Source: Synechococcus sp. CS-1331 | Lineage (GTDB): Bacteria > Cyanobacteriota > Cyanobacteriia > PCC-6307 > Cyanobiaceae | Assembly: GCA_025127975.1 (NCBI GenBank) | Contig: JAHLYQ010000022.1 | Coordinates: 25,458 to 89,457, forward strand | Length of the DNA: 64,000 bases | Reading direction: 5' to 3' | Part shown: positions 1-9,070 of the stretch, piece by piece | Position numbering within the stretch: position 1 is the first letter of the stretch | How the letters are laid out: every line of letters begins with the position of its first letter | Notes under the pieces: model-generated | The model's database searches: none | The model's input: only the letters and a program-made list of their open reading frames with translations | What the model was told of the DNA's origin: nothing | Made by a program: the position numbers and the translations under genes

Positions 1-377
1 AAAGAGTTTGACCTTGTAGAAATGTCTCTCACATAAGCTCCACCACAGGTTAGCGTATGTGAGGACTGACTTTTACAGCCACTCACGTTAATACCTCGGT
101 ACCAATTATTCGCGAAGTCATTTTCATCATAAACAAAGTATTTATGATGATATTTTCTAAATAATCTGTTTAGGAGGACTGAATAGCCATGAGGGAGATA
201 TCCTGAGTCAGTAAAAATAATTAGATCCGATAAGGATGCATCTTCAACTATCTCGTAGCCAGAATCAAGTAAGTGGTAGCTCGCGACTAATGCAGTGAAC
301 GTCTCGCGAGTCCACTTGGATCGTTGATCTTGACGAGAGGGAGATATAAGATATACTTTTATTTTAGCATTATTCAT
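1..377 (-). CDS. exostosin-like glycosyltransferase, N-terminal part (runs off the window)
   Basis: An open frame of 125 codons starts at the ATG at 377 and runs leftward off the window edge without a stop. The protein begins MNNAKIKVYLISPS, then has a stretch LSDLIIFTDSG (about residues 53-63) and KYFVYDENDF (about 83-92). The arrangement matches the N-terminal half of the intact exostosin-family protein at 45164-46150, which has LADVILFLESN followed by KCFALNYADSP in equivalent places. Exostosin-domain proteins are GT47-type glycosyltransferases acting on surface or exported polysaccharides. The catalytic C-terminal half lies outside the window, so activity cannot be judged. The AT-rich composition fits the other glycan genes here rather than the GC-rich core. 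Confidence 0.6.
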   Translation of the reverse strand, partial: MNNAKIKVYLISPSRQDQRSKWTRETFTALVASYHLLDSGYEIVEDASLSDLIIFTDSGYLPHGYSVLLNRLFRKYHHKYFVYDENDFANNWYRGINVSGCKSQSSHTLTCGGAYVRDISTRSNS

Positions 378-1745
378 GTATTTGGCAAACTAGTCTTCTG
401 AATCTTCAGCATCAAGGAGCTGGATAAAGCAGTTGATATCAGCGATCTAACCTGCTTTGCTAATCTGTTGCGGCAGATCTAAGCGCTTTCGAATTGGGAG
501 AGAATTTTTCGCTTTGAGTTATATACATAAAAGGCATTATCCTACCAACAAATCTTAAAAGTTTAATATAACAATAGATTAGGAGAAATTGTTGCATCAA
601 GCCAATATGCCTCATTCGAGCGTAGACGCACTATTAAGTCTAAGAAGATATCGCTGGAAATTGAATATCAGATTGTTGTGGCCCAACCATGCCTTGTTCC
701 GATCAAGTCGAATATTTCTAGTAATCTTATCAACTTGTCATTAAGCAAAGAAATTATGTTCAATACAAATTCTAGATGTTGGCTTAACACGGTTGCCCTT
801 TTGGGCTGCTTGGCTTAGCGGGTGATTGCGGCTGGCCATTTCGAGGATGATACATTTACTACCAAGGTTCAATAAGTCATCAAGGTTCACGTGCATGGGC
901 GGAATCTGCTTAACTAAAATAATCTTATTTACCAGGATCGGGAAGCATTGGTAGCATTTAACCGTTATGGATAATGGCCGGTATCACGGCATAGCGTCTG
1001 ATAGATCCATGTTTCACAATAATTTCACACTACTCAAGGAAGATTGAGCTAAAGTACTTATCAAAAATAGCACCCTATGCATTTATCAAGCGAGGCTCCT
1101 GCCAGACCCACTGCCCCCACCATTCCTCAACGTACCTGAATAATCCAGGCTGATTCCGTACACTTGGGGGCATACTAAATAATATAACGCTTTGATCGCG
1201 CAATTTAGAATGAAATAAATATACAAATATTCTGCATATACCCGAAATCGAAACGCGAGGCCAGCTCAAGCGTCATGCGAATGGGAGTAGTAATCTTAAA
1301 AAGGATTATTTAATTTTAAATGGTGTTGCCTATTTTTTGGCCTGCAAGTAAAACTTGTTGGAAGAATAATTGATTAAAGCCTAATTATAAACTGTCCCAT
1401 TCTATCGGACAAATGCCCCCCTGCCAAGCGCAGGGTGAAGGCTCGACCACCCGAGAGGCCAACCGATCCGGGCAATAAGGCGAGAGAAGTGGCACCACGG
1501 TTGGGTGCTTTCTATTATGATCTATAAATCCCTCAAACTATTCGACATATATAAAGTTAACCCAATATCGCTAAAACTTCAGAATTTCTAAAAATAGGCG
1601 ATATGATTGCCAATCGATCGCCTGAGGAGTTGCTAGAACACGGACTTCTTATTAAGTATTTTATGTCTTTCTGCTGCCAACCTTTTAGCCTCTTTGCCCC
1701 AAGGCTGCACATGCAAAAGTATCTATAGAATAAGCTCTCGCTGAC
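378..1745. other. 1.37 kb AT-rich stretch without an intact gene; decayed coding remnants
   Basis: No complete gene is visible. Two minus-strand open frames have protein-like composition: 741-983 (80 residues, containing NKIILVKQIPP and LDDLLNLGSKCIILEMASR) and 1075-1269 (64 residues, containing SVILFSMPPSVRNQPGLF). Both lie between stops and neither has a good start. The pattern of a hydrophobic strand followed by a PP motif recalls SGNH-type hydrolase or acyltransferase tails, but this is only an impression. Around 1396-1512 there is a GC-rich block inside AT-rich DNA, possibly from a mobile element. The region separates two minus-strand glycosyltransferase genes and looks like gene debris. 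Confidence 0.4.
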
Positions 1746-2882
1746 CTAATGAGAGCCTGATCGAATTATTTGAGGTTTCCTTATGACACTATTCAGGAGC
1801 TCGGCCAAACGAAATGTAAAAGCGGCAGATCCATACTTACCTTCCGCCATACTTCTCGCCCGCTTGCCCATGGCGATAACTTCGTCTGGATTGTCTTGTA
1901 TCCAGTTTAGGCGGTCAGCCCATCCATCCACATCACCGGGTTCAAGCCAAAAACCAATACCTTCAGCTTCAATGTCGATATCAATATGCCGGTTACGCGT
2001 CATCAAAACGGCTCTCCCCAGGCCAAGAACATCCATAAGGCTTGTAAGGCCAGCCAGATTGCGCTGGGCAAACAAAGGGATGGCAATCGCTGCGTGGGCT
2101 TGCATATGCTGACATAATTCAGGATATTTTAGCCAGCCACGATTTTGTCCAGGAACAGGTTGTTCATTGCGAGACTCGATGAGTTTCAGTTTTGACGTAG
2201 TGTGAAATATTTGATCATCAAGTTGTCCGCTAAGCCCTATTATGGTTGCAGAGCAACGGGATTCACGAACGGCCCTTGCAAAAGTCTTGAAATCACGGCC
2301 AGTACGACCTGTAGCGATGACACCCAGTCCGGGAGGTTGCCAAGGCCCGTAGAAAGAAACATCCGTACCCCATTCCATCGAGAAAACCTTTGAACCGTCT
2401 GCTCCTGATTCCTTCAAATCCTTAACCAGTGCCTTGCTTAAACAGGGTAATTTATCTGCCCCCTGAAGAAACAATTTTCTTTGCCAGTTACGCAAGAAGT
2501 CAAGTTTTCCTTTGAGAAATGAATGGTGCATTAAGGTAACGATCGGCTGCTTATATAAGCCAATGGCATGCAAATACTGGACAAAGTGGGTTTGGGAACC
2601 GCAGGGTGCATAGATTAAGTCTGCCTGGGAGGATAGACGAATTGCCATCACTTGCTGCTGCAGATCACCCAGTTCTAAGGGGATGCGCAGCCTACTAAGC
2701 AGCCGCTGGAATCTAGACCAGACGCCGATGGCGGGGTAGGGCAAAAAAATTGGATCAAATCCAAAATCCTGCAAACGATGTACCCCGAATAAGACCTGGT
2801 CAGGTGTTTCGCCGAGTTCAACTTCCTTAATTACCCGATCCAACGGATAGTTATTCAGAATTAACACGCGAAAGCGCTGCAT
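1746..2882 (-). CDS. GT-B fold glycosyltransferase (GT4-like)
   Basis: A 378-residue protein starting MQRFRVLILNNYPLDR. The first Rossmann-type strand is near residues 5-11. Near residues 275-300 is the GT-B C-terminal motif region, with LTSLMDVLGLGRAVLMTRN followed by GIGFWLEPGDVDGWADRL, typical of nucleotide-sugar binding in GT1/GT4 families. There is no signal peptide or membrane span, so it should act on the cytoplasmic side, presumably in surface polysaccharide assembly. The gene stands alone on the minus strand between decayed DNA and the secDF block and is AT-richer than the latter. Donor and acceptor cannot be predicted. The classical E-x7-E motif is degenerate, so the exact family is uncertain. 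Confidence 0.7.
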   Translation of the reverse strand: MQRFRVLILNNYPLDRVIKEVELGETPDQVLFGVHRLQDFGFDPIFLPYPAIGVWSRFQRLLSRLRIPLELGDLQQQVMAIRLSSQADLIYAPCGSQTHFVQYLHAIGLYKQPIVTLMHHSFLKGKLDFLRNWQRKLFLQGADKLPCLSKALVKDLKESGADGSKVFSMEWGTDVSFYGPWQPPGLGVIATGRTGRDFKTFARAVRESRCSATIIGLSGQLDDQIFHTTSKLKLIESRNEQPVPGQNRGWLKYPELCQHMQAHAAIAIPLFAQRNLAGLTSLMDVLGLGRAVLMTRNRHIDIDIEAEGIGFWLEPGDVDGWADRLNWIQDNPDEVIAMGKRARSMAEGKYGSAAFTFRLAELLNSVIRKPQIIRSGSH

Positions 2883-2929
2883 GATTGAGATTCAGTAACT
2901 GATTGCTTTAAACCACAGGAAGCTCTGTC

Positions 2930-3157
2930 TCAACCTTGGCTGCTGCGATAGTGAACTATCAGGGACGGTAACAGCAGTAGCACCGCCACCGCCAGCAGAT
3001 GGCTGCGGACTGCTGCCCCAAGTGCCGCAAAAGTGAAGTGGTCTGCCAGTAGCTGCAACTCAACACGCAGATCCAGCAGGGCCAAAAGACCCAGTAACAA
3101 CGGCACACCATACCAAAAGCCGCCGGGACGAGGACGCAAACCGAAGGAATTGGGCAA
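2930..3157 (-). CDS. small two-helix membrane protein after secF
   Basis: A 75-residue protein with two hydrophobic segments (about residues 15-30 and 45-67), starting MPNSFGLRPRPGGFWYG. It begins 4 bases after the secF stop, so it is very likely cotranscribed with secDF. Small hydrophobic proteins of unknown function are common at this position in picocyanobacteria. No catalytic motif is visible. A role in the translocon is only suggested by position. Confidence 0.6.
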   Translation of the reverse strand: MPNSFGLRPRPGGFWYGVPLLLGLLALLDLRVELQLLADHFTFAALGAAVRSHLLAVAVLLLLPSLIVHYRSSQG

Positions 3158-3161
3158 TGGC

Positions 3162-4118
3162 TCAGCGACGGCTCAATACCGGCAAGAGGGTAGGTGCTAC
3201 ACCGATGCTCGACCAGCTGCCCACGGCAATGCCGATCGTCAGCGCCACTGCAAACCAGAATAGGCTGCTGCCACCAAAAAAGATCAGGGCCAAGAGCGGC
3301 AGGAGGGTGGTAATTGAAGTGTAAAGGGAGCGGGTGAGGGTTGCATCGACTGCCACATCCACCTGATCAGCGACAGGGAGATTGCTGAGGCTGGTTTTCT
3401 GTTCGCGGATTCGGTCGAACACCACCACGGTGTCGGTGACGGAATAGCCGGCAACCGTGACAAGGGAGACAGCGAAGAGGGAATCCACCTCGATGCCCCC
3501 AATCAGCCCCAGCCAGGCGAAAACCCCGCAGGTGATCAACACATCGTGGGCAAGGCAAAGGAGGGCGAGGAACGCGAAGATGCGGTCGTAGCGGAAGGTG
3601 ATGTACAGGGCGATCGCAACGAAGCTCACAACCAGGGAGATCACGCTGCTCTGAAGCAACTTGGCCCCCAGGGTTGGCCCGATCGTGTTGATGGAGGTGC
3701 CAGCCGCATCTAGGGGCCCGATCGCGATGGACAGATCGGTGATCACCGCGGCGCCCTGTTCGGTGCTGAGGGCCGGCAGCCGCAGCAGCACGGAGCTTCC
3801 CCGATCGAGCAACTGGACACTGGCACCGCCCAGATTGGGAGCCGGCTCGTTCCCATCGGGGGGGAGGGTCAGCTTCGCAAGCCGTTGCTGCAGCTCCGGT
3901 GCCGTGAGCGGCGGACAGGCGTCTGGGCAGTTGCGCTCCAGCTGGATCTGGGTGCCGCCGGTGAAATCAAGGCCGGGCCTGAGCGGAAAGCCGATCGATG
4001 GGCTGAGCCAGCAAAAAGCGAGGCCGATCACGCTGAGCAGGCAAGCCAGCCCCGAACCGAGCCAGGCAAGGCGCCGGTAGCGGCTGATCCGGAAGCGTGG
4101 AGAAGGGCTTTTGGTCAC
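3162..4118 (-). CDS. secF: protein translocase subunit SecF
   Basis: A 318-residue membrane protein. SecD and SecF form the proton-driven accessory complex that helps pull proteins through SecYEG, in cyanobacteria at the plasma and thylakoid membranes. An N-terminal helix (about residues 16-38) is followed by the SecF signature LDFTGGTQIQLE near residue 50, a periplasmic P4-type domain, then five C-terminal helices with DTVVVFDRIRE near residue 235, the conserved SecD/F helix-4 motif. The length fits cyanobacterial SecF. It follows secD with a 17-base gap and precedes a small membrane ORF, all in one minus-strand transcript that probably includes pdhB. Confidence 0.95.
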   Translation of the reverse strand: MTKSPSPRFRISRYRRLAWLGSGLACLLSVIGLAFCWLSPSIGFPLRPGLDFTGGTQIQLERNCPDACPPLTAPELQQRLAKLTLPPDGNEPAPNLGGASVQLLDRGSSVLLRLPALSTEQGAAVITDLSIAIGPLDAAGTSINTIGPTLGAKLLQSSVISLVVSFVAIALYITFRYDRIFAFLALLCLAHDVLITCGVFAWLGLIGGIEVDSLFAVSLVTVAGYSVTDTVVVFDRIREQKTSLSNLPVADQVDVAVDATLTRSLYTSITTLLPLLALIFFGGSSLFWFAVALTIGIAVGSWSSIGVAPTLLPVLSRR

Positions 4119-4135
4119 AGGTAGGGGAGCTGGGT

Positions 4136-5584
4136 TCAGGCCACGCCAGTGGGAAGCTGGCTTGCAGGAAGGAAGTAGGTGGGGCGCCGCAGTGCCGGGT
4201 AGGTCATCAACAGGCGCAGCAGGGTGCGGGTGCAGGTGAGGGCGGTGAACAGACTGAGCAGCAGACCGATCGCCAGGGTGACGGCAAACCCCTTGACCAG
4301 TCCCGTGCCCAGGGTGAACAGGGCGAGGCAGCTGATCAGGCCAGTGACATGACCGTCAAGGATGGAGCTGAAGGCCAGGGAGAAGCCCGTGTCGATCGAG
4401 CGGATAAGGCTGTTGCCGCTGCGCAGTTCCTCCTTCACCCGCTCGAAGATCAGCACATTGGCATCAACCGCCATCCCTACGCTGAGGATGAAGCCGGCAA
4501 TCCCCGGCAGGGTGAGGGTGACTGGGATCAAGGAATAGACCGCCAGGTTGAACAGGGCGTAGAGGCTGAGGGCGACGACCGCTACCGCTCCAGGCAGGCG
4601 ATAGACAACCACCATGAAAACGGCCACCAGCAGCAGGCCGCTGAGGGCAGCCAGCAGGCTGGTGCGGATATTTTCGGCGCCGAGGGAGGGCCCTACGGAG
4701 CGCACCTCGAGGATCTTCACCGGCAGGGGGAGGGAGCCACCGCGCAGCTGAACCTCCAGATCCCGGGCTTCCTCTGCGCTGAAGTTGCCGGTGATGCTGG
4801 CAGAACCACCGCTAATGCCAGCGGCTTTGAACTCGGGGCCCACGCTGGCCTCACTGATGGAGCGGCCATCCAGCACAATGCCCAGCAGCCGTCCGCTGCC
4901 GGCGATCGACTGGGTTAGCTGGGCAAAGCTGTCGCCCCCCTGCTTGTTGAAGCTGAGGGTCACCTCCCAGGAACTGCCGTTCTGCTGCTGCTGGCGACCG
5001 GCTGTCACCAGATCCTTGCCGGTGAGCTGGGCGGGCTCATAGAGGCTGATGATGTCGGTATTGACGCGGATCAGATCGCCCTCCAGCTTGGCCCTGTCCG
5101 CCTGCTCGGATTCGCTTCGCTGGCCATTGTCGGTTGATGGGGTGCTGAGCCTGGCCAACAGGGCGCTGGCCTGGCGCTTGAGGCCCAGAAGCTCCTGCAT
5201 TCGCTGCTCTGTGCCTGGCTTTTGGGCGCGAAACTCGAGCAGGGCGGTGGTGCCCAACACGGTGGCAGCCCGGGTTGGATCCTGCTCTCCGGGCAGCTGC
5301 AGCACCAGCTGGTTGTCGCCGACGGTCTGGAGGGTTGACTCGGCCACACCCAACCCGTTGATTCGGCGATCGAGCACCTCCTTGACGGCATCGAGCTGCT
5401 CCTTCTGAACCACCTTGACCCTGCCCGCTGGCAGCACCTGCAGGGTCAACTGACTGCCACCGCGCAGGTCCAGGCCCAGGCGTTGGCCCAGGGGGGTCTC
5501 GGGCGTATTCCAGCTGAAAAGCAGGGATCCGGCTGCAATCGCCAGCGCCAGGATCAGGGCAAACCACCCCTGTTGGCGGGCCAT
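4136..5584 (-). CDS. secD: protein translocase subunit SecD
   Basis: A 482-residue membrane protein, partner of SecF. A first helix (about residues 7-25) is followed by LGLDLRGGSQLTLQV (36-50), the SecD hallmark, a long periplasmic P1 region with an insert rich in Gln/Ser/Glu (about 130-170), and a C-terminal block of five helices containing MAVDANVLIFERVKEEL near residue 370. It begins one base after the pdhB stop and is followed by secF after 17 bases, so translational coupling is likely. The pdhB-secD-secF order is conserved in marine Synechococcus and Prochlorococcus. Confidence 0.95.
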   Translation of the reverse strand: MARQQGWFALILALAIAAGSLLFSWNTPETPLGQRLGLDLRGGSQLTLQVLPAGRVKVVQKEQLDAVKEVLDRRINGLGVAESTLQTVGDNQLVLQLPGEQDPTRAATVLGTTALLEFRAQKPGTEQRMQELLGLKRQASALLARLSTPSTDNGQRSESEQADRAKLEGDLIRVNTDIISLYEPAQLTGKDLVTAGRQQQQNGSSWEVTLSFNKQGGDSFAQLTQSIAGSGRLLGIVLDGRSISEASVGPEFKAAGISGGSASITGNFSAEEARDLEVQLRGGSLPLPVKILEVRSVGPSLGAENIRTSLLAALSGLLLVAVFMVVVYRLPGAVAVVALSLYALFNLAVYSLIPVTLTLPGIAGFILSVGMAVDANVLIFERVKEELRSGNSLIRSIDTGFSLAFSSILDGHVTGLISCLALFTLGTGLVKGFAVTLAIGLLLSLFTALTCTRTLLRLLMTYPALRRPTYFLPASQLPTGVA

Positions 5585-5585
5585 C

Positions 5586-6578
5586 TCAGAGCCTTCCAGC
5601 GATCAGTTGCTGGGCCGCCTCAACAATCTGATGGGGCTGGATGATCGTGAGGTTTTCCAGGGTGCCGTTGTAGGGGGTGGGGATGTCCTGGGAGGACAAC
5701 CGGATCGGTCTTCCATCGAGATCATCGAAGCAGTGCTCGGTGATCAGGGCAAGCAGTTCGGCGCCGATGCCACCGGTTTTCATGCACTCCTCCACCACGA
5801 TCACCCGATGGGTCTTGCGGATGGAGCGCGCGATCGTCTCCATATCAAAGGGTTTGAGGCTGACCAGATCGATCAGCTCCACTGACACACCCTCCTGCTC
5901 CAGCTGCTTGACGGCCTTGATGCAGTGGTGGCGCATGCGGGAGTAGGTGAGAATCGTCAGGTCGCTGCCCTGCTGAACAACCTCAGCTTGGTCAAGAGCA
6001 CAGATATAATCGCCTTCGGGAATGGTTTCAGAGAGGTTGTAGAGCAGCACGTGCTCAAAGAAGAGCACCGGGTTGTTATCGCGAATCGCCGCCTTCATCA
6101 GGCCCTTGGCATTAGTGGGGGTGCTCACCGCCACGATTTTGATGCCGGGCACCGCATGGAAGTAAGCCTCGAGCCGTTGACTGTGTTCAGCACCTAGCTG
6201 GCGACCCACCCCGCCGGGGCCGCGCACCACGGTGGGAATGGTGAAGTTGCCGCCGCTGGTATAGCGCAGCATGCCCATGTTGTTGGAGATCTGGTTGAAG
6301 GCCAGCAGCAGAAAGCCCATGTTCATTCCCTCCACAATCGGGCGCAGGCCCGTCATGGCGGCGCCCACGGCCATGCCGGCGAAGGAATTTTCGGCAATCG
6401 GCGTATCCAGCACCCGTAGTTCGCCGTACTTCTCGTAGAGATCCTTGGTCACCTTGTAGGAGCCGCCGTACTGGCCGACGTCCTCACCCATCACGCAGAC
6501 GTGGGGGTCGCGGGCCATCTCCTCGTCGATGGCTTCCCGGAGGGCATTGAACAGCAGGGTTTCTGCCACGGGGGCCAT
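5586..6578 (-). CDS. pdhB: pyruvate dehydrogenase E1 component, beta subunit
   Basis: 330 residues from the ATG at 6578 ([19 protein letters not shown]). Upstream in-frame codons to 6713 overlap the end of the glycosyltransferase gene and lack family similarity, so the internal ATG is chosen. With E1 alpha it forms the thiamine-diphosphate enzyme that decarboxylates pyruvate and acetylates lipoyl-E2. Seen features: [18 protein letters not shown] near residue 28, [17 protein letters not shown] near 56 (TPP-binding Glu), and the C-terminal transketolase domain with [17 protein letters not shown] near 262. Length matches the cyanobacterial/plastid type (about 327). It sits directly upstream of secD; its usual upstream neighbour is displaced by an inserted glycosyltransferase. 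Confidence 0.95.
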   Translation of the reverse strand: MAPVAETLLFNALREAIDEEMARDPHVCVMGEDVGQYGGSYKVTKDLYEKYGELRVLDTPIAENSFAGMAVGAAMTGLRPIVEGMNMGFLLLAFNQISNNMGMLRYTSGGNFTIPTVVRGPGGVGRQLGAEHSQRLEAYFHAVPGIKIVAVSTPTNAKGLMKAAIRDNNPVLFFEHVLLYNLSETIPEGDYICALDQAEVVQQGSDLTILTYSRMRHHCIKAVKQLEQEGVSVELIDLVSLKPFDMETIARSIRKTHRVIVVEECMKTGGIGAELLALITEHCFDDLDGRPIRLSSQDIPTPYNGTLENLTIIQPHQIVEAAQQLIAGRL

Positions 6579-6627
6579 GCGCCATGTGGCTGCCAACCTA
6601 TCCCAGCCGGGAACGTCCAGAACTGAA

Positions 6628-7665
6628 CTAACGCTCCAGTCGCTGGGGGCCAAGCAGCAGGGTGGCCAGATCGCGCAGAAGGTTGCGCAGTCCCTCGCGG
6701 CGCCCCGACCCACGCACGCTTCTCGGACTCAGGTGGGCGCCAAAGAGGGCCTTGATGCGGGAGCCATAGGCGACAGCAGGGTCACTGACGTGGCCCCGCA
6801 TGGTGAAAAACCGGGCCCGAGACTCAAAAAAGCCTGAGGCTCTGGCCAAACCGCTGGAGTAGGTGGCATCGCCATTGTTTGCGAGCTCGCCAAGCGCCAG
6901 GGCGAGGGCTGACCATTTGGCTGCGTGACTCCTTAAAAATTGCAGGTGGGGTTGGACCTCTGGCCTGCTATCGCCCGCAGATCTGGGCACCCCACAGGTG
7001 TTGCCAGAATGCTGCCTCCACAGCACAAGTGGAGCATCCAACACCTCGGTAGTACCTGCAACCGTTCCAAGAAAGTAGGTGAGGTCGTCATGGCCACGTC
7101 CCACGAAAACACCTTCTGGGAGTAGGTCGAGAAAACGGCTAGCCAGCTCGACCAGGTCAAGACGGGCCACGATCGAATGGCCCGGAACAATGCATAGAGG
7201 ATCCAGCTCCAGGGGGGCAAAAGTGCCCGGGCGCTGCAGGTAGGCCGGAAAAATTTCAGGATCCACCTCCTCTCCGCGCAGCAGGCTGCAGGTGTGGAGG
7301 ATCAGATCCAGCTGACGGGGGGATCTGGCAAGTGCAGCAGCCACCCGGACGAGCTTCTCAGGCGCCCAGATGTCATCCTGGTCGCAGAAAGCGATATAGC
7401 AACCGCGGCAGGAGAGAGCCGCTGCGAGAAAATTGCGGGTGTAGCCAAGACGCTCGGGGTTCACAGTGAAGTGGACTGGAAATGGCGCTGTGCGCGCAAA
7501 TTCGGCCACGATCGCCGCGGTTCGATCCGTGGAGCGGTCATCGGCAATGACCAGTTCCAGTGGCAATGCACTCTGGCGGGCCAGGGAGTCCAGTTGGGAC
7601 TCCAGGTGACGCTCGCCATTGAAGCTGGCAAGGGCAACTGAAATGGCGCTGGGCTCGGGTTTCAG
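6628..7665 (-). CDS. family 2 glycosyltransferase without a standard start codon
   Basis: A GT2-type (GT-A fold) protein. The conserved N-terminus [18 protein letters not shown] begins at codon 7644; then come [18 protein letters not shown] (nucleotide binding) and [14 protein letters not shown], the DXD-like metal site. Between the upstream stop and 7566 there is no ATG, GTG or TTG in frame. The TTG at 7566 would delete the first beta strand, so translation probably starts at a CTG (7665 or 7674) or at the ATT at 7644; 7665 is a guess. The gene starts within a few bases of the small peptide's stop (7671) and lies in a conserved core operon, so it looks like an insertion. Probably surface polysaccharide synthesis. 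Confidence 0.7.
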   Translation of the reverse strand: MKPEPSAISVALASFNGERHLESQLDSLARQSALPLELVIADDRSTDRTAAIVAEFARTAPFPVHFTVNPERLGYTRNFLAAALSCRGCYIAFCDQDDIWAPEKLVRVAAALARSPRQLDLILHTCSLLRGEEVDPEIFPAYLQRPGTFAPLELDPLCIVPGHSIVARLDLVELASRFLDLLPEGVFVGRGHDDLTYFLGTVAGTTEVLDAPLVLWRQHSGNTCGVPRSAGDSRPEVQPHLQFLRSHAAKWSALALALGELANNGDATYSSGLARASGFFESRARFFTMRGHVSDPAVAYGSRIKALFGAHLSPRSVRGSGRREGLRNLLRDLATLLLGPQRLER

Positions 7666-7670
7666 GTTTC

Positions 7671-7766
7671 TCAGCCGCCGGCGGCGAAGGTGGAAAGGAG
7701 CAGCACAGAAAGCAACATGCCGGGCAACAGCAGCGTTACCAGCAGTCCCAGATCGTGGGGTGTCAT
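7671..7766 (-). CDS. 31-residue single-helix membrane peptide
   Basis: ATG at 7766, TGA at 7671-7673. The peptide begins MTPHDLGLLVTLLLPG and is hydrophobic through its middle (about residues 6-25), ending FAAGG. It begins 9 bases after the DUF3082 stop on the same strand. Length, short polar N-terminus and single helix resemble the small subunits of photosynthetic complexes, but it is not one I recognise (it does not match PetG, PetL, PetN, PsaM, PsbN or PsbM). Its position in a conserved core operon supports a real gene. Confidence 0.5.
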   Translation of the reverse strand: MTPHDLGLLVTLLLPGMLLSVLLLSTFAAGG

Positions 7767-7775
7767 GGCGAGAGG

Positions 7776-8111
7776 TTAGGGAGTTTTCTCAACTTCGCCA
7801 GCGCTTGATGCCGATCCCGGCACCAGGCTGCGCAGGAAAACCAGGGCCAGGCCCAGGGCGATAAAGGCGAAGCTGAAGGTGGCCAGAAAGGACATGCCCA
7901 CAATCAGGGTTTTTAGGGCAGTGGCGATGCTCTGGGCTATCGCCGAGCCGTAGTGGGGGGGATGGAGGGCGTAATAGCCCACCAGCCTCTGGCTGAGACC
8001 CAGGGCCAGCCAGGCCAGCAACCCGGCGGTCAGCGAACCCGACAGGAAACTGAGCGGCCCCTTGCGGGGCCGCTCAGTAGGGGGGACGGCGCTGGGGGCT
8101 GGATCAATCAC
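7776..8111 (-). CDS. DUF3082 family membrane protein
   Basis: 111 residues if started at the GTG at 8111, which overlaps the ispE stop as GTGA; a longer reading to 8150 would overlap ispE by 43 bases. After a Pro-rich polar N-terminus (about residues 1-22) there are two hydrophobic stretches (about 24-38 and 66-95). DUF3082 proteins are a cyanobacterial family usually found beside ispE, as here. Function unknown, probably an integral membrane protein. The start region contains a perfect 12-bp inverted repeat (8050-8077). Confidence 0.7.
   Translation of the reverse strand: MIDPAPSAVPPTERPRKGPLSFLSGSLTAGLLAWLALGLSQRLVGYYALHPPHYGSAIAQSIATALKTLIVGMSFLATFSFAFIALGLALVFLRSLVPGSASSAGEVEKTP
8050..8077. 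repeat. perfect inverted repeat, 12-bp arms, 4-base loop
   Basis: The arm CTGAGCGGCCCC is followed by TTGC and its exact reverse complement. It lies about 35-60 bases into the DUF3082 reading frame. No T-run follows on either strand, so it is not a standard terminator. It would form a very stable hairpin in the mRNA near the start of DUF3082. Confidence 0.8.
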
Positions 8112-9070
8112 CCCTCCAGGCTGACACCCCGGCTGCTGAAGCTGCAGCACCAGGCCCCAAAGTCTCCCTGCTCTAGCTCGTCAGCCAGGGCGCCATGGGC
8201 AGCCTGGGCCTGCTCCAGGCTTGGGAAGAGGGCAAACAGGCTGGGGCCCGAGCCGCTCATCGCCACGGCTAGCGGTTGCTCTACCAGCGGCTGCTGCTCC
8301 TGGCGCAACAGGGCCAGGCCCTGGCGCACGCTCTCCACCTCGGCTTCGACCACGGCCTGGAGATCGTTGCGCAGGGGCGGCAGCGGTGCGCCCCGCACGA
8401 GGCCCCGCAGCAGGGCTTGCGACAGAGGCCCCTGGCGCAGGGCCTGGCGGCGCTGCTCAAATTCCCCTTCCCCCTGGAGGTAAAAGTCGCCCCGCAGCGC
8501 CTGGAAGCGGCCATAGGCCCAGGGCGTGCTGACACTCACCTGGGGATGTTTGACCAGCAGCAGCGCCAGCTTCAGGGGGGCCTCCAGCTCCAGCGGCTCC
8601 AACCGCTCGCCCCGGCCGAAACAGAACTGGGTGCCGCCATCGAGGCAGAACGGCATGTCCGAACCCAGCTCGGCCGCCATGGCGTGGAGGGCATCTGCCC
8701 GAAAGCCAAGGCCCCAGAGGGCATTGAGACCCACCAGGGCGGCCGCCCCGTTGCTGGAGCCCCCTGCCAGGCCGGCGCCGATGGGGATGCGCTTCTCCAG
8801 CACCAGCTCCGCCCCCAGCTCCACCAGGCCCGAGCGGGCCCGCAGCAGCTCCGCCGCCCGCACGATCAGGTTCGTGCCATCGGTGGGCAGCTCTGGTTGG
8901 TCGCAGCGGAGGCTGATCTGGCCGTCGGCGCTGGGGCGCAACCAGAGGCGATCGGCCAGATCGATCGACTGCATGACCATTGCCAGCTCGTGGAAGCCGT
9001 CGGGTCGGAGGCCCAACACCTCCAGGTGCAGATTGATCTTGGCGGGCGCCAGCACACAGAAATCAGCCAT
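8108..9070 (-). CDS. ispE: 4-diphosphocytidyl-2-C-methyl-D-erythritol kinase
   Basis: 320 residues, a GHMP-family kinase of the MEP pathway phosphorylating CDP-ME to supply isoprenoids for carotenoids, phytol and quinones. The N-terminus [14 protein letters not shown] matches the substrate-binding region; the ATP-binding GHMP loop [17 protein letters not shown] is near residues 91-107; the C-terminal [12 protein letters not shown] is motif 3 near 268. Slightly longer than E. coli IspE (283). Its start overlaps the rsmA end by 8 bases and its stop overlaps the DUF3082 start, so the genes are probably translationally coupled. Confidence 0.95.
   Translation of the reverse strand: MADFCVLAPAKINLHLEVLGLRPDGFHELAMVMQSIDLADRLWLRPSADGQISLRCDQPELPTDGTNLIVRAAELLRARSGLVELGAELVLEKRIPIGAGLAGGSSNGAAALVGLNALWGLGFRADALHAMAAELGSDMPFCLDGGTQFCFGRGERLEPLELEAPLKLALLLVKHPQVSVSTPWAYGRFQALRGDFYLQGEGEFEQRRQALRQGPLSQALLRGLVRGAPLPPLRNDLQAVVEAEVESVRQGLALLRQEQQPLVEQPLAVAMSGSGPSLFALFPSLEQAQAAHGALADELEQGDFGAWCCSFSSRGVSLEG

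Noticed and set aside
1396-1512. Possible structured RNA in a GC-rich patch
   Set aside because: A short hairpin is visible but no family features of a known RNA.
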